Assembly (NCBI GenBank): GCA_964490005.1
Contig: CAZBBB010000003.1
Span: 1-64,000 of the forward strand
Source of the DNA: CAZBBB01 sp964490005
GTDB lineage: Bacteria; Planctomycetota; B15-G4
Reading direction: 5' to 3'
Length of the DNA: 64,000 nucleotides
In this document: piece after piece, positions 1 through 7,872 of the stretch
Numbering within the stretch: the stretch's first letter is position 1
Layout: the number at the start of each line of letters is the position of its first letter
Made by a program: the position numbers and the translations under genes
Notes under the pieces: model-generated
What the model was told of the DNA's origin: nothing
Databases searched by the model: none
Seen by the model: only the letters and a program-made list of their open reading frames with translations

Positions 1-2
1 AC

Positions 3-2378
3 GCCGAGGGCGTGGCGGCCTTCGCCGCCGCCGCGCGGCTGGCCGAGGAGGCGGGCGACGCGCGCCTGGCGCGCGAGTATCGCGCGCAGTCGGCCGTGTG
101 CCTCAAGCTCGACGGGCGGCCGGCCGAGGCGCGCCCGCTGCTCGAGGCCGTGCTCGCGGAGGCGCGCGCCGCCGGCGAACGCCGCACCGTCGGCCTGGCG
201 CTCGGCAATCTCGTGCGCGTCGAGGCCCTGCTCGGACGCCCGGCCGAGGCGCTGGCCTACGCCGACGAACTGGTGTCCTTCGCGCGCGAGGAGGACGATC
301 CGCTGCTCGAGGTGCGCATGCTCGAGCAGGCGGCGGCGGCGGCCCTGCAACTGGGCCAGCCGCGCGGCGCGCTCGAGCGTCTCGCGCGGGCCCTGCAGCG
401 CGACGATCGGCTCGAGGGCGCCGATCGGCGCCGGGCCGCGCTGCTGGCCCAGCAGGCCAACGTGCGCGCCGCGCTGGGCGACGACGAAGGCGCCTGGGCG
501 ATCTGGCGCGCCAGCGCCGACTCGCCGGCCTCGCTCGCCAATCGCGCGCGGCATCTCGGCCTGGTCGGGCTGCACGCCGAGGCGGCGGCGCTGGCCCTGA
601 AGGCCGCCGCCGGCTTCGAGGGCGAGGGCGACGGCCGTCTGGTCGAGCGCCAGGTCGCGCTCGTCGACAGCGCCGCCGCGCTCATCGAGGCGCGCGAGTT
701 CGCCGCCGCTCGCGGTCAGCTCGACGCGCTCGTCGACGCCGCGACCCGGCCCGAGGCCGCCGCGCCCTTCCGCGCGCTGCGGGCGCAGCTCGCGCTGCGC
801 GAAGGGCGTCCCGACGACGCGGTCGCCGAACTGCAGGCCGTCGTGCCGCTCGCGGGCCTGCCGGACGATGTCGACGAGGCCCGCCTGCTGCTCGCGGCCG
901 CGCACCTGCTCGCGGGCCGGCCGGAGGAGGCGCGCGAGGCGCTGGCGCGGGCGTCCGACAGCCTGGCGCGCGCGACGCTGCAAGCCTGGGCGCTCGCGCG
1001 GCAGCCCGACCCGACCGAGCCGGCCTCGGTGCTGGCCGCGGGCTTTGCGCCCGCGCGCTGGCGCGACGACGAGCGCTCGCTCGACCGGCTGCGGCGCGCG
1101 CTCGGCGATCTGCTGCCTCCGCCCTCGACGCTGGCCCTCGACGTCGCGCTCTCGGACGCGGGCCGTCTGCGCGCGCAGGAACTGGCTGCGCCCGCCGCCC
1201 GGCTGGTCGCGTCCGGCGTCGCCGACGCGCTCGTCTGGCAGGCGCTCGAGCGGCGTCGCGAGGTCCACGCGCTGCGGACGGACGACGCGGCGCTCGCGCG
1301 TCTCGCGGAGCAGGCCGAGGCGCTGGCGACGGGGCGCGTGCCGTCCGGGCAGGCCGTGCTCGCGATCCTGCCGGCGCCACAGGGCAGCTACCTGATCGTC
1401 GCGCGGGCGGGGCGGCCGGCGACCACGTTCACGCTGCCGCCGGCCGCTGCGCTCGAGCGTCAGGCGGCCGAGACCGTGGGCGCGCTGCGCGAAGACGACG
1501 TCGCGCTCGTGGCGGGGGAGGCGCACGCGTTGACCTCGCTGCTCGTGCCGCAGGCGGCCCGGAACGAACTCCAAGGCGTCGTGCGCTGGACGATCCTCGC
1601 GCCGGACCTGCTCCTCGCGGTGCCGCCCGCGATGTGGCTGCTCGACGAACCCGTGCCGGGCGCTCCCCCGCGCTGGTTGGGCCTCGACGTGGTGCTCACG
1701 CTCGCGCCGCACGTGGCACCGCGCGCGCCGCGCGCGTCGCCCGAGCCCGGCCCGTGGCTCACGCTCGCGGCGCCGACGATCGACACCACGCGGCTGCCCT
1801 TCGTCGCGGGGCGCTGGCTCGACCTCTACGGCCTGGGCGTGTTCTCGGTGCACCACGCGGCGCCGACGGGGCCGGGCGAGGTGCTCGAGGGCGCCGAAGC
1901 GAGCGCGGCGGCGCTGCGGGCCCGACTGGGCGGTCTGGCCGGTCTGCGGCTCTCGGTCCCCGCCGCGGGCGCGACGCGGCTGGGCGGTCTGGCGCTCGCG
2001 CCCTCCGCGGCCGGCGACTGGCAGGACGAGGGGGCGGGCTTCCTGCCCTGGCATCGCTTCCCCGAACTGCCGCTGCCGCCGACGTTGATCCTCGACGGAT
2101 CGCGCTTCGACGCGCGGCCCGAAGCGCGCGGACCGGGCCTGGCCGCGACCGCGCTGCTCGAGCGCGCCGACGAGGTGCTGCTGGCGCGCTGGCCGTTGCC
2201 CGGGCTGCTCCGGGATGGCATGGTTGCCCGCATCCGGGCGGCCTGCGCGAGCGGCGTCGACCTCGGAGAGGCGGTGGCGACGGCCCAGCGCGAGTTGCTG
2301 GCCGCGTCGCTCTCGCCGGACAACCCCGAGAGTGCGCATCCGCGCCTGTGGGCGGCGTGGCTGCCGTTCCGGCTCTGA
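3..2378 (+). CDS. TPR-CHAT domain protein, 5' end outside window
   Basis: The frame is already open at base 3 and reads as helical repeat sequence, so the true start most likely lies upstream; the GTG at 12 is not convincing. About the first 400 residues are Ala/Leu/Glu-rich TPR-type helical pairs. The last ~350 residues have the layout of a CHAT domain (caspase-like peptidase fold): a strand with 'GSYLIVARAG', an 'LAPDLLLAVPPAMWLL' core, and a C-terminal 'LLERADEVLLARWPL' followed by 'WAAWLPF'. The segments that normally hold the catalytic His (HG motif) and Cys (SAC motif) read 'LRLSVPAAG' and 'LILDGSRFD', so the domain looks catalytically dead. No signal peptide can be judged. CHAT proteins act in proteolytic signalling or defence; here a scaffold role is more likely. 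Fold assignment fairly sure, function unknown. Confidence 0.75.
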   Translation, partial: AEGVAAFAAAARLAEEAGDARLAREYRAQSAVCLKLDGRPAEARPLLEAVLAEARAAGERRTVGLALGNLVRVEALLGRPAEALAYADELVSFAREEDDPLLEVRMLEQAAAAALQLGQPRGALERLARALQRDDRLEGADRRRAALLAQQANVRAALGDDEGAWAIWRASADSPASLANRARHLGLVGLHAEAAALALKAAAGFEGEGDGRLVERQVALVDSAAALIEAREFAAARGQLDALVDAATRPEAAAPFRALRAQLALREGRPDDAVAELQAVVPLAGLPDDVDEARLLLAAAHLLAGRPEEAREALARASDSLARATLQAWALARQPDPTEPASVLAAGFAPARWRDDERSLDRLRRALGDLLPPPSTLALDVALSDAGRLRAQELAAPAARLVASGVADALVWQALERRREVHALRTDDAALARLAEQAEALATGRVPSGQAVLAILPAPQGSYLIVARAGRPATTFTLPPAAALERQAAETVGALREDDVALVAGEAHALTSLLVPQAARNELQGVVRWTILAPDLLLAVPPAMWLLDEPVPGAPPRWLGLDVVLTLAPHVAPRAPRASPEPGPWLTLAAPTIDTTRLPFVAGRWLDLYGLGVFSVHHAAPTGPGEVLEGAEASAAALRARLGGLAGLRLSVPAAGATRLGGLALAPSAAGDWQDEGAGFLPWHRFPELPLPPTLILDGSRFDARPEARGPGLAATALLERADEVLLARWPLPGLLRDGMVARIRAACASGVDLGEAVATAQRELLAASLSPDNPESAHPRLWAAWLPFRL

Positions 2379-2422
2379 CGGCGCCTGTGCGCGCCGGAGG
2401 CCGCCCACGCCGGAGTGCTCCG

Positions 2423-3310
2423 ATGTCGCCGCGTTGCCTGCCGCTGCTGGCCCTGCTGTGCGCGCCCCTGGCCTGTGCGTCGCCGCCCGACCTGCGGCGC
2501 ATCGACGATCAGGTCGAACAGATCATCCGGCGGACCCAGACCGAGTACGAACTCGAGCACCTGGCCGAGGCCTACACGTTCGGGGCGCTCGCGATCCGCT
2601 TCCGGCCCGAGGACGAGCGCCTGCTGGCGCTCAAGTCCGAGGCGCTGGCCGAGCACGGCGATCTGTTCTACCACCCGTATCTCGGCAGCAACTTCAGGCG
2701 GCGCATGCCGGCCGATCGCTCCGTCCTGGGTGCGGCGCTGCTGTACCTGCCCGACCGCGTGCTCGACCTGCTCGACGTTCTGTCCTTCGACGTGCACGTG
2801 GGCCTCGGCGCCTTCGCCAACGTGCACGTGACGCGCGCGCTGCAACTGGGTGCGGGCGCCCGCGGCGTGGTCGGGTTCGGCTGGCACGACCACCGCTCGC
2901 TGGGTCTGCAGACGCAGGCCGAGGCCGGCATCGTGGCCGTCGGGCTCGGCGCCGAGGGTTACGGCGGCACGCTGGCCGGCACCTCCGGCATCGTGTCCGG
3001 CGGCGAGGGCCTCGCGGGCCTGCACCGCCCGAGCAACCCGCTCTACCAGCAGTACCGCGACTACTGGGCCATCGGCGCGGCGGTCACGGTCGTGTTCGTC
3101 GGCGTCGACTTCGACCTGCACCCGGTGGAACTCGTCGACGCCGTGCTCGGCTTCGCCACCATCGACATCCTCAACGACGACTTCGCGCGCACGACCGGCA
3201 TGCGCATCAACTCGGTCGACCGCGAACTGCTTGCCGAGCTTTCGCAGGTGGCGCAGGATCCCGAGACGCTCGAGGCGTATCGGGCCTGGCGCGCGGAGAA
3301 CGCGCGCTAG
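2423..3310 (+). CDS. Secreted or lipid-anchored protein of unknown function
   Basis: 295 residues. ATG at 2423, 44 bases after the CHAT gene and probably in the same transcript. The N-terminus has a hydrophobic stretch ending in 'APLACAS', so it is either a lipoprotein (Cys at about residue 18, imperfect lipobox with Pro at -3) or an ordinary secreted protein. A short helical, TPR-like N-terminal part ('LEHLAEAYTFGALAIRF') is followed by a glycine-rich, hydrophobic region with 'LYLPDRVLDLLDVLSFDVHVG' and several amphipathic beta-like strands, as in proteins that sit at or in the outer membrane. I do not recognise the family. The gene ends 13 bases before a convergent gene. Confidence 0.7.
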   Translation: MSPRCLPLLALLCAPLACASPPDLRRIDDQVEQIIRRTQTEYELEHLAEAYTFGALAIRFRPEDERLLALKSEALAEHGDLFYHPYLGSNFRRRMPADRSVLGAALLYLPDRVLDLLDVLSFDVHVGLGAFANVHVTRALQLGAGARGVVGFGWHDHRSLGLQTQAEAGIVAVGLGAEGYGGTLAGTSGIVSGGEGLAGLHRPSNPLYQQYRDYWAIGAAVTVVFVGVDFDLHPVELVDAVLGFATIDILNDDFARTTGMRINSVDRELLAELSQVAQDPETLEAYRAWRAENAR

Positions 3311-3323
3311 GAGGGGCCGCCGC

Positions 3324-4355
3324 TCAGGTGCCGAGCAGGCGCGCGCGCACCGAGCGCGCCAGCGCCGCGTCGCGCGTCGAGCCGACGATCACGCGGCCGT
3401 CGGCGAAGACCAGCACGCGCCGTTCGGGGAGGTCGATGCGCGCGAGGAAGCGGCCGGTGAGGATCGTGCCGAGGCCGCGCCAGGACTCGGCCAGCCGCTC
3501 CAGGTCGGGCGGCGGGCCCTCGGGCGGGAGTTGCACCGCGTCGCGGCCGCACAGCTCGACGGCGACCACCGCCGGACCGCCCTGCAGGAATGCGTACTCG
3601 CCGCGCACGCAGCACGGGCAGGCCGGTTCGCGGCGCAGCCGCACGCGCCGCGACTCGCCCTCCCAGGCGTCGACGACGAACACCTCGCCCGCCGGCCGCG
3701 GCGGCGCGCCGAGCAGCACGCGCAGCGCTTCGGTTCCGGCCAGCGCCGTCACCAGCGCGACGGCGGTGCCCAGCACGCCGGCGGTGTCGCAGGTGGGGAG
3801 CGCGCCGGGCGGCGGCGGCTCGGGGACGTAGCAGCGCAGGCAGGGGCCGCCCGGGCGCACGAGCAGCGTCTGCCCTTCGGTGCCGACCACCCCGCAGTAG
3901 AGGAAGGGCGTGCCCTGCCGGACGCACCAGTCGTTCACGACGAAGCGGGTCGGGAAGTTGTCGGTGCCGTCGAGGACCAGGTCGGCGCCGTCGAGCAGCT
4001 CCGCGCAGTTGTCGGGGACCAGGTCGGTCACGCGCGGCCGCACGTCGAGGCCCGGATCGATGGCGAGGAGCGCCGCGGCCGCGGCCTCGGCCTTGGGGCG
4101 CACCGCGCGCGCGTCGGCGTCGACGTACAGCGTCTGGCGCGGCAGGTTGCTCAACTCGACGACGTCGCGGTCGATGAGCGTCAGGCGGCCGACGCCGGCG
4201 CGCGCGAGCAGTTGCGCCAGGTGCGAGCCGGTCGCGCCGAGCCCGACGATGGCGACCGACGCGCGCGCGAGGCGACGCTGCCCCGGCGCGCCCACCTGCG
4301 GCAGGCGCATCTGGCGCGCGTGGCGTTCGGGCTCGGGCGCCGCCGGCGCGTTCAC
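3324..4355 (-). CDS. ThiF/MoeB/HesA-family E1-like adenylyltransferase
   Basis: 343 residues from a GTG start. E1-like enzymes adenylate the C-terminus of a ubiquitin-like sulfur carrier (ThiS, MoaD) or a related substrate. The Rossmann nucleotide motif GLGATG is at residues 38-43, followed by 'LIDRDVVELSNLPRQ' and 'LVLDGTDNFPTR'. The catalytic cysteine lies in 'TCDTAGVLG' (C189). Two CxxC pairs (C172/C175 and C246/C249) should bind zinc. About 90 further residues form a C-terminal extension with 'RVLVFADGRVIVGST', in place of the rhodanese domain of MoeZ-type enzymes. The GTG overlaps the stop of the RNase HII-like gene in a GTGA (4352-4355). No thiS or moaD is visible nearby, so the specific pathway cannot be assigned. 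Confidence 0.88.
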   Translation of the reverse strand: MNAPAAPEPERHARQMRLPQVGAPGQRRLARASVAIVGLGATGSHLAQLLARAGVGRLTLIDRDVVELSNLPRQTLYVDADARAVRPKAEAAAAALLAIDPGLDVRPRVTDLVPDNCAELLDGADLVLDGTDNFPTRFVVNDWCVRQGTPFLYCGVVGTEGQTLLVRPGGPCLRCYVPEPPPPGALPTCDTAGVLGTAVALVTALAGTEALRVLLGAPPRPAGEVFVVDAWEGESRRVRLRREPACPCCVRGEYAFLQGGPAVVAVELCGRDAVQLPPEGPPPDLERLAESWRGLGTILTGRFLARIDLPERRVLVFADGRVIVGSTRDAALARSVRARLLGT

Positions 4356-5305
4356 CGGATGCGGACCAGGCGCGCGCGCACGTCGGGCTCGGCGAGCGCC
4401 GGCGCGACGTCCGCGAGGAAGCGCCGGGCGTCCTGCGGGTAGCCGGCCGTGGGCCGCAGGTCGGCGACCCGCTCGGCGAAGAAGGCGTTGAGCGACTCCA
4501 TGAAGAGTTCGCGCACCGCCTTGGCGAGGATCGAGGCCAGCGCGACCGGCGCACGCGTGCTGTCGCCGCGCACGTGCACCGACACCGTGACGGGCGGGCG
4601 GCCGGGCAGCGAGAGCCGGTAGGCGCTGTCCGAGCGGCGCTCGCGCAGCGTGCGGATCGGCGCGAGCGGGAAGAAGCCGGCGAGCAGCTCGCCGTAGTGG
4701 ATCCGCCCGCCCTGCCGGTCGACGTGCACGACGAGTTCCTCGTCCGGGAAGGCCGCCATGAGCGTGTCGAGCAGGCGTCCGGTGGCGAGGAACAGCGGCC
4801 AGGCCTTGCTGCCGCGCTGACGCGTGAGCTGGTTGAAGCGCGGCTCGACGACCGGCGCGCACCACAGGCCCGCGAGCGCCAGGCCGCGGTCGGCGAACAG
4901 CTCCTCCTGGCGTGCGGCGCGCGCGAGCAGCTCGTCGACGGCGGCCGCGCGCGGCAGGCGCAGGTCGAGCAGTCGCGTGCCGTACCACGGCAGCTCGAGC
5001 AGTTCCTCGACGTGGCAGTCGACGGCATCGCGCAGCAGCGCGCGCGCCCGCAGCGGCAACTCGCCGCGCGCGATTGCGACGTGCCCCAGGGCCGCCGCCT
5101 CGAGGCGCGCGCGGTCGCCGCGGGCGCGATACAGGCGCTTGCTGTCCTCGATCGGCAGCCCGCCGGACGAGGAGGGCAGCGCCATCAGCCGGTGCAGGGC
5201 CGCCTCGCTCGCGGCATCCTCGAGCCGGAAGGCCGAGGCGGCCACGACGAGCGGTCCGAGCAGCGGCCCGTAGCCGGCCTCGTCGATTCCGGCGACGATC
5301 GCCAC
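4352..5305 (-). CDS. Divergent RNase HII-like protein
   Basis: 317 residues, longer than the usual ~200 of RNase HII. RNase HII cleaves RNA in RNA/DNA hybrids and initiates removal of single ribonucleotides. The N-terminus 'GIDEAGYGPLLGPLVV' matches the family's GIDEAGRGPLAGPV signature with Arg changed to Tyr, and 'EDSKRLY' matches the DSK motif. Candidate metal ligands are all present: D8, E9, D196 ('HVDRQGG') and D248 ('GDSTRAP', followed by 'ALASILAKA'). An insertion of about 100 residues lies between the DSK motif and D196. The gene follows lgt by 10 bases and overlaps the ThiF-like gene by 4. Fold assignment is good; because of the insertion and the Arg-to-Tyr change the substrate preference may differ from classical RnhB. 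Confidence 0.8.
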   Translation of the reverse strand: MAIVAGIDEAGYGPLLGPLVVAASAFRLEDAASEAALHRLMALPSSSGGLPIEDSKRLYRARGDRARLEAAALGHVAIARGELPLRARALLRDAVDCHVEELLELPWYGTRLLDLRLPRAAAVDELLARAARQEELFADRGLALAGLWCAPVVEPRFNQLTRQRGSKAWPLFLATGRLLDTLMAAFPDEELVVHVDRQGGRIHYGELLAGFFPLAPIRTLRERRSDSAYRLSLPGRPPVTVSVHVRGDSTRAPVALASILAKAVRELFMESLNAFFAERVADLRPTAGYPQDARRFLADVAPALAEPDVRARLVRIR

Positions 5306-5315
5306 GGCCCGAAGC

Positions 5316-6137
5316 TCAGGCCGCCGCGGTGCGCGCGGTCGAGGGGGATGGGCGCGCGCGCCGGCTCAGCCGCGCGTAGCTCAGGCAGGCGATGGCCAGC
5401 GTCGCGATCGACCACCACTGCGCGGTCGAGAGGCCGGCGCCGAACCCGCGTTCGAAATCGTCGCCGCGCGTGAACTCGACCAGGAAGCGGCCCGTGGCGT
5501 AGGCCATCATCGTCAGGCACAGGACCTGCCCGTCGAAACGCTTGCGCGCGAGGACGAGGGCCATCGCTCCGAAGATGAGCAGGTTCATCGCCGAGAGGTA
5601 GAGCTGGCTGGGGTGCAGCGGCACGCCCACGAGATGATCGGGGATCAGCCCGCCCTCCGGCTTGGGGAAGCGCACCGCCCAGGCGCCGTCCCAGGGGCGG
5701 CCGTAGTCGTCGCCGACGAGGAAGCAGCCGATGCGGCCGAAGACCTGGCCGAGCAGCAGCGCCGGCAGCGTGACGTCTCCCAGCTTGAGGAAGGACAGCC
5801 CGCGCTTGTGCGCGAACCACCAGCCGCCGAGCGCGCCGCCGAAGAAGCCGCCGTAGCTCACCAGGCCGCCTTCCCACAGCGCCACGAGCGAGATCAGGTT
5901 GCGGTAGGCGTCGGGATGGATCGCGAGATAGGTGAGCCGCGCCCCGATGAAGCCCGTGATCACGACGGTGGTGACCAGGTCGCCGACCATGTTGCCGTCG
6001 CCCAGGCCCTGCCGGCGCGCCGCGCGCGCGAGCCAGCCGCTCGCGACGAGCACGCCGATCATCACCATCAGCCCGAAGGAGCGGATGGGGATCTCGCCGA
6101 TCCAGGGCAGCGTGAGCTTGAACAGGATCGGATGCAT
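5316..6137 (-). CDS. lgt: Prolipoprotein diacylglyceryl transferase
   Basis: 273 residues with about seven membrane segments. Lgt transfers diacylglycerol from phosphatidylglycerol to the lipobox cysteine of prolipoproteins in the inner membrane; the many predicted lipoproteins in this window are its likely substrates. The family signature appears as 'GRIGCFLVGDDYGRP' from residue 134, with the essential Arg. 'EGGLVSYGG' (89-97) occupies the site of the E. coli His103 loop, with Tyr in place of His, which is common outside proteobacteria. The C-terminus ends in an Arg/Ala-rich tail. The start ATG lies 7 bases after the stop of the FabZ-like gene, consistent with a four-gene operon running to 3324. 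Confidence 0.95.
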   Translation of the reverse strand: MHPILFKLTLPWIGEIPIRSFGLMVMIGVLVASGWLARAARRQGLGDGNMVGDLVTTVVITGFIGARLTYLAIHPDAYRNLISLVALWEGGLVSYGGFFGGALGGWWFAHKRGLSFLKLGDVTLPALLLGQVFGRIGCFLVGDDYGRPWDGAWAVRFPKPEGGLIPDHLVGVPLHPSQLYLSAMNLLIFGAMALVLARKRFDGQVLCLTMMAYATGRFLVEFTRGDDFERGFGAGLSTAQWWSIATLAIACLSYARLSRRARPSPSTARTAAA

Positions 6138-6144
6138 GCGGGCC

Positions 6145-6621
6145 TCAGACGACGACGCCGAGGATCTGGCCGTCGTACACCGGGTCGCCGCCGACCCAGG
6201 CCTGCGCGGAGAAGGTGCCGAGGTTGCGCCGCAGCCGGTCGAGGCGCGCGGCCACGATCATGCGGTCGCCCGGCTTGACCTGCCCGCGGAAGCGCGTGTG
6301 GTCGATGCCGCCGAAACCCATGAAGTGCCCGGGCCCGGTGGGCAGGTCGAAGGTGCCGAGGAACGAGCACAACTGCGCCGCGACCTCGACCATCACGACG
6401 CCGGGCATGAGCGGGCGCCCGGGGATGTGCCCGCGCACCCAGAAGTCGTCCGGCGTGGACTGGTGGAAGCCGATCGCGAGGCGCTGCGCCGGGTCGTGGT
6501 GGAGCACGCCGTGCAGCAGGCCCATCTCGTGGCGCTGCGGGATGCGCTCGTGGACGGCCGCGAGGTCGTAGACCACCTTCGCGTCGGTCCACGCGCGTGG
6601 ATCGCACAGGTCGCCGTGCAT
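6145..6621 (-). CDS. FabZ-like 3-hydroxyacyl-ACP dehydratase (hot-dog fold)
   Basis: 158 residues, the usual length for FabZ. The motif 'GHIPGRPLMPGVVMVEVAAQ' corresponds to the family's GHFPGxPVMPGVxxxExxAQ, giving catalytic His65 and Glu79. FabZ dehydrates 3-hydroxyacyl-ACP in type II fatty acid synthesis in the cytoplasm. The N-terminal ~30 residues ('LCDPRAWTDAKVVYDLAAVHERIPQR') include the usual 'I...IPHR'-type substrate loop as 'ERIPQRHEM'. It is the first gene of an operon with lgt. As planctomycete genomes can carry several FabZ/FabA-like paralogues, this could be a specialised copy rather than the housekeeping enzyme, so I give no symbol. Confidence 0.88.
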   Translation of the reverse strand: MHGDLCDPRAWTDAKVVYDLAAVHERIPQRHEMGLLHGVLHHDPAQRLAIGFHQSTPDDFWVRGHIPGRPLMPGVVMVEVAAQLCSFLGTFDLPTGPGHFMGFGGIDHTRFRGQVKPGDRMIVAARLDRLRRNLGTFSAQAWVGGDPVYDGQILGVVV

Positions 6622-6659
6622 GCCCGTTCGCCTCCCGTCGAGTCCGTTGCGGAGGGCGG

Positions 6660-6665
6660 ATTCTA
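6660..6665 (-). promoter_or_regulatory. Candidate -10 element for the fabZ-like/lgt operon
   Basis: On the minus strand TAGAAT (one mismatch to TATAAT) lies 38 bases upstream of the ATG at 6621, in the only non-coding space before the operon. No convincing -35 hexamer is found at a 16-18 base spacing, so the call rests on the -10 alone. Confidence 0.25.
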
Positions 6666-6713
6666 GGCAAACGTCCGGCCCGGCGGACAGTCGGCCGGCG
6701 TCGGCGCGCCGCC

Positions 6714-7784
6714 TCAGGGGCCGCGCGTCGGGCGCAACGTGCAGAAGCGCAGCGACTCGCCGTGCAGGCCGGAGAGCAGCAGTTCCTCGCTGTACGCCTC
6801 GTGCCCCTCGCGCTCGGCGCGCAGCGTGTACGGCCCCGGGAGCACGTGGCGCAGAATCGCCTGGCCCGAGGCCAGACTCGTCGCGCTCGCGATGCCCGAA
6901 GGGCCGCGCAGCTCGACGCGCGCGCCCGGCAGCGGGCGCCCGGACGTGTCGCTCACCGAGACCACGAGCTGGTGGCGCGGCGCCAGCTCGATGCTGATGT
7001 CGAGCGTGCCCTCGCGCAGGCGCAGACCGCCGCGGCGGTCGAGCGGGTTGTCCGGTTCGAGCAGCGCGACGGCGTACTCGCCGGGCGGCAGCGCCGAGAA
7101 GCGGAAGCGCCCTTCGCCGTCGGTGCGCGTCACCGCCGCCGACGGCGGGGGGGCGTCGTCGAAGCGCTCGGTCTGCACGAGGAAGACGGGGATGTCGGCG
7201 ACGCCGCGGCCCGCGGCGTCGTAGGCCGCGCCGGTGATCGAGCGGCCGCGCGAGAGCGGCACGTCGAGCGGGTCGGCGGACGCCAGCGGCAGCTCGAGGC
7301 CGGTGCGCACGAACGTCTCGTAGCCGGCCGCGGCGACGACGAGGTCCCGGCGGCCGGCCTGGGCGGCAACGCGGTAGACGCCGCCGCTCGAGGCCAGCGG
7401 CACGGGGCGCTCCTCGTTGCGCGCGAGGCGCGCCGCGGGGTCCTCGCCCGTATGGGGCATGAGCGCGAGGCTGATCTGCGCGACCGGCCCCCGCGTGGTC
7501 TCGTCGAAGACGCGCACGGTCAGTTCGTCGGAGCCCAGCCGACGCGCCTGCGCGTCGAGGGGCGGAGCCACGAGCGGGCGGCTGTCGGCCGCGGGAGCCG
7601 TCGGCGGCGCCGCGGCCGACGGGGCGGCGGAGGCGAGTTCGGCTGCCCCGACGGGCAGCACGCGGCGCGTCGCGTCGTCGTCCGTCGCGTCGCCGGGCTG
7701 CAGCAGGAGCACGATGGCGAGCGCCCCGACGACCAGCAGGGCGGCGCCGAGCGCGAGCGGCGGGAGCGATCGTCGGGTGGGCAT
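6714..7784 (-). CDS. Membrane-anchored carboxypeptidase-regulatory-like domain protein
   Basis: 356 residues. A single hydrophobic segment near the N-terminus ('LALGAALLVVGALAIVLLL', about 9-27) after 'MPTRRS' would anchor the protein with the rest outside the cytoplasm. An Ala/Pro-rich linker (30-75) leads into several beta-sandwich repeats of the carboxypeptidase D regulatory type, visible as 'GEGRFRFSALPPGEYAVALLE', 'GRPLPGARVELRGPSG' and 'RHVLPGPYTLRAEREGHE'. Such domains usually act as structural or ligand-binding modules and have no catalytic residues. A related but larger protein is encoded at 54883-57222. The gene is divergent from the phosphodiesterase gene at 7873, with 88 bases between the start codons. 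Confidence 0.8.
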   Translation of the reverse strand: MPTRRSLPPLALGAALLVVGALAIVLLLQPGDATDDDATRRVLPVGAAELASAAPSAAAPPTAPAADSRPLVAPPLDAQARRLGSDELTVRVFDETTRGPVAQISLALMPHTGEDPAARLARNEERPVPLASSGGVYRVAAQAGRRDLVVAAAGYETFVRTGLELPLASADPLDVPLSRGRSITGAAYDAAGRGVADIPVFLVQTERFDDAPPPSAAVTRTDGEGRFRFSALPPGEYAVALLEPDNPLDRRGGLRLREGTLDISIELAPRHQLVVSVSDTSGRPLPGARVELRGPSGIASATSLASGQAILRHVLPGPYTLRAEREGHEAYSEELLLSGLHGESLRFCTLRPTRGP

Positions 7785-7872
7785 GGCTGGAACCGCGTCG
7801 GGCTTCTCCTTACTTTACCGCTTCGCTCCGCGCGACCTGCGGCGCGACTTCACTGGCCGCCCGGGGTCCCGC

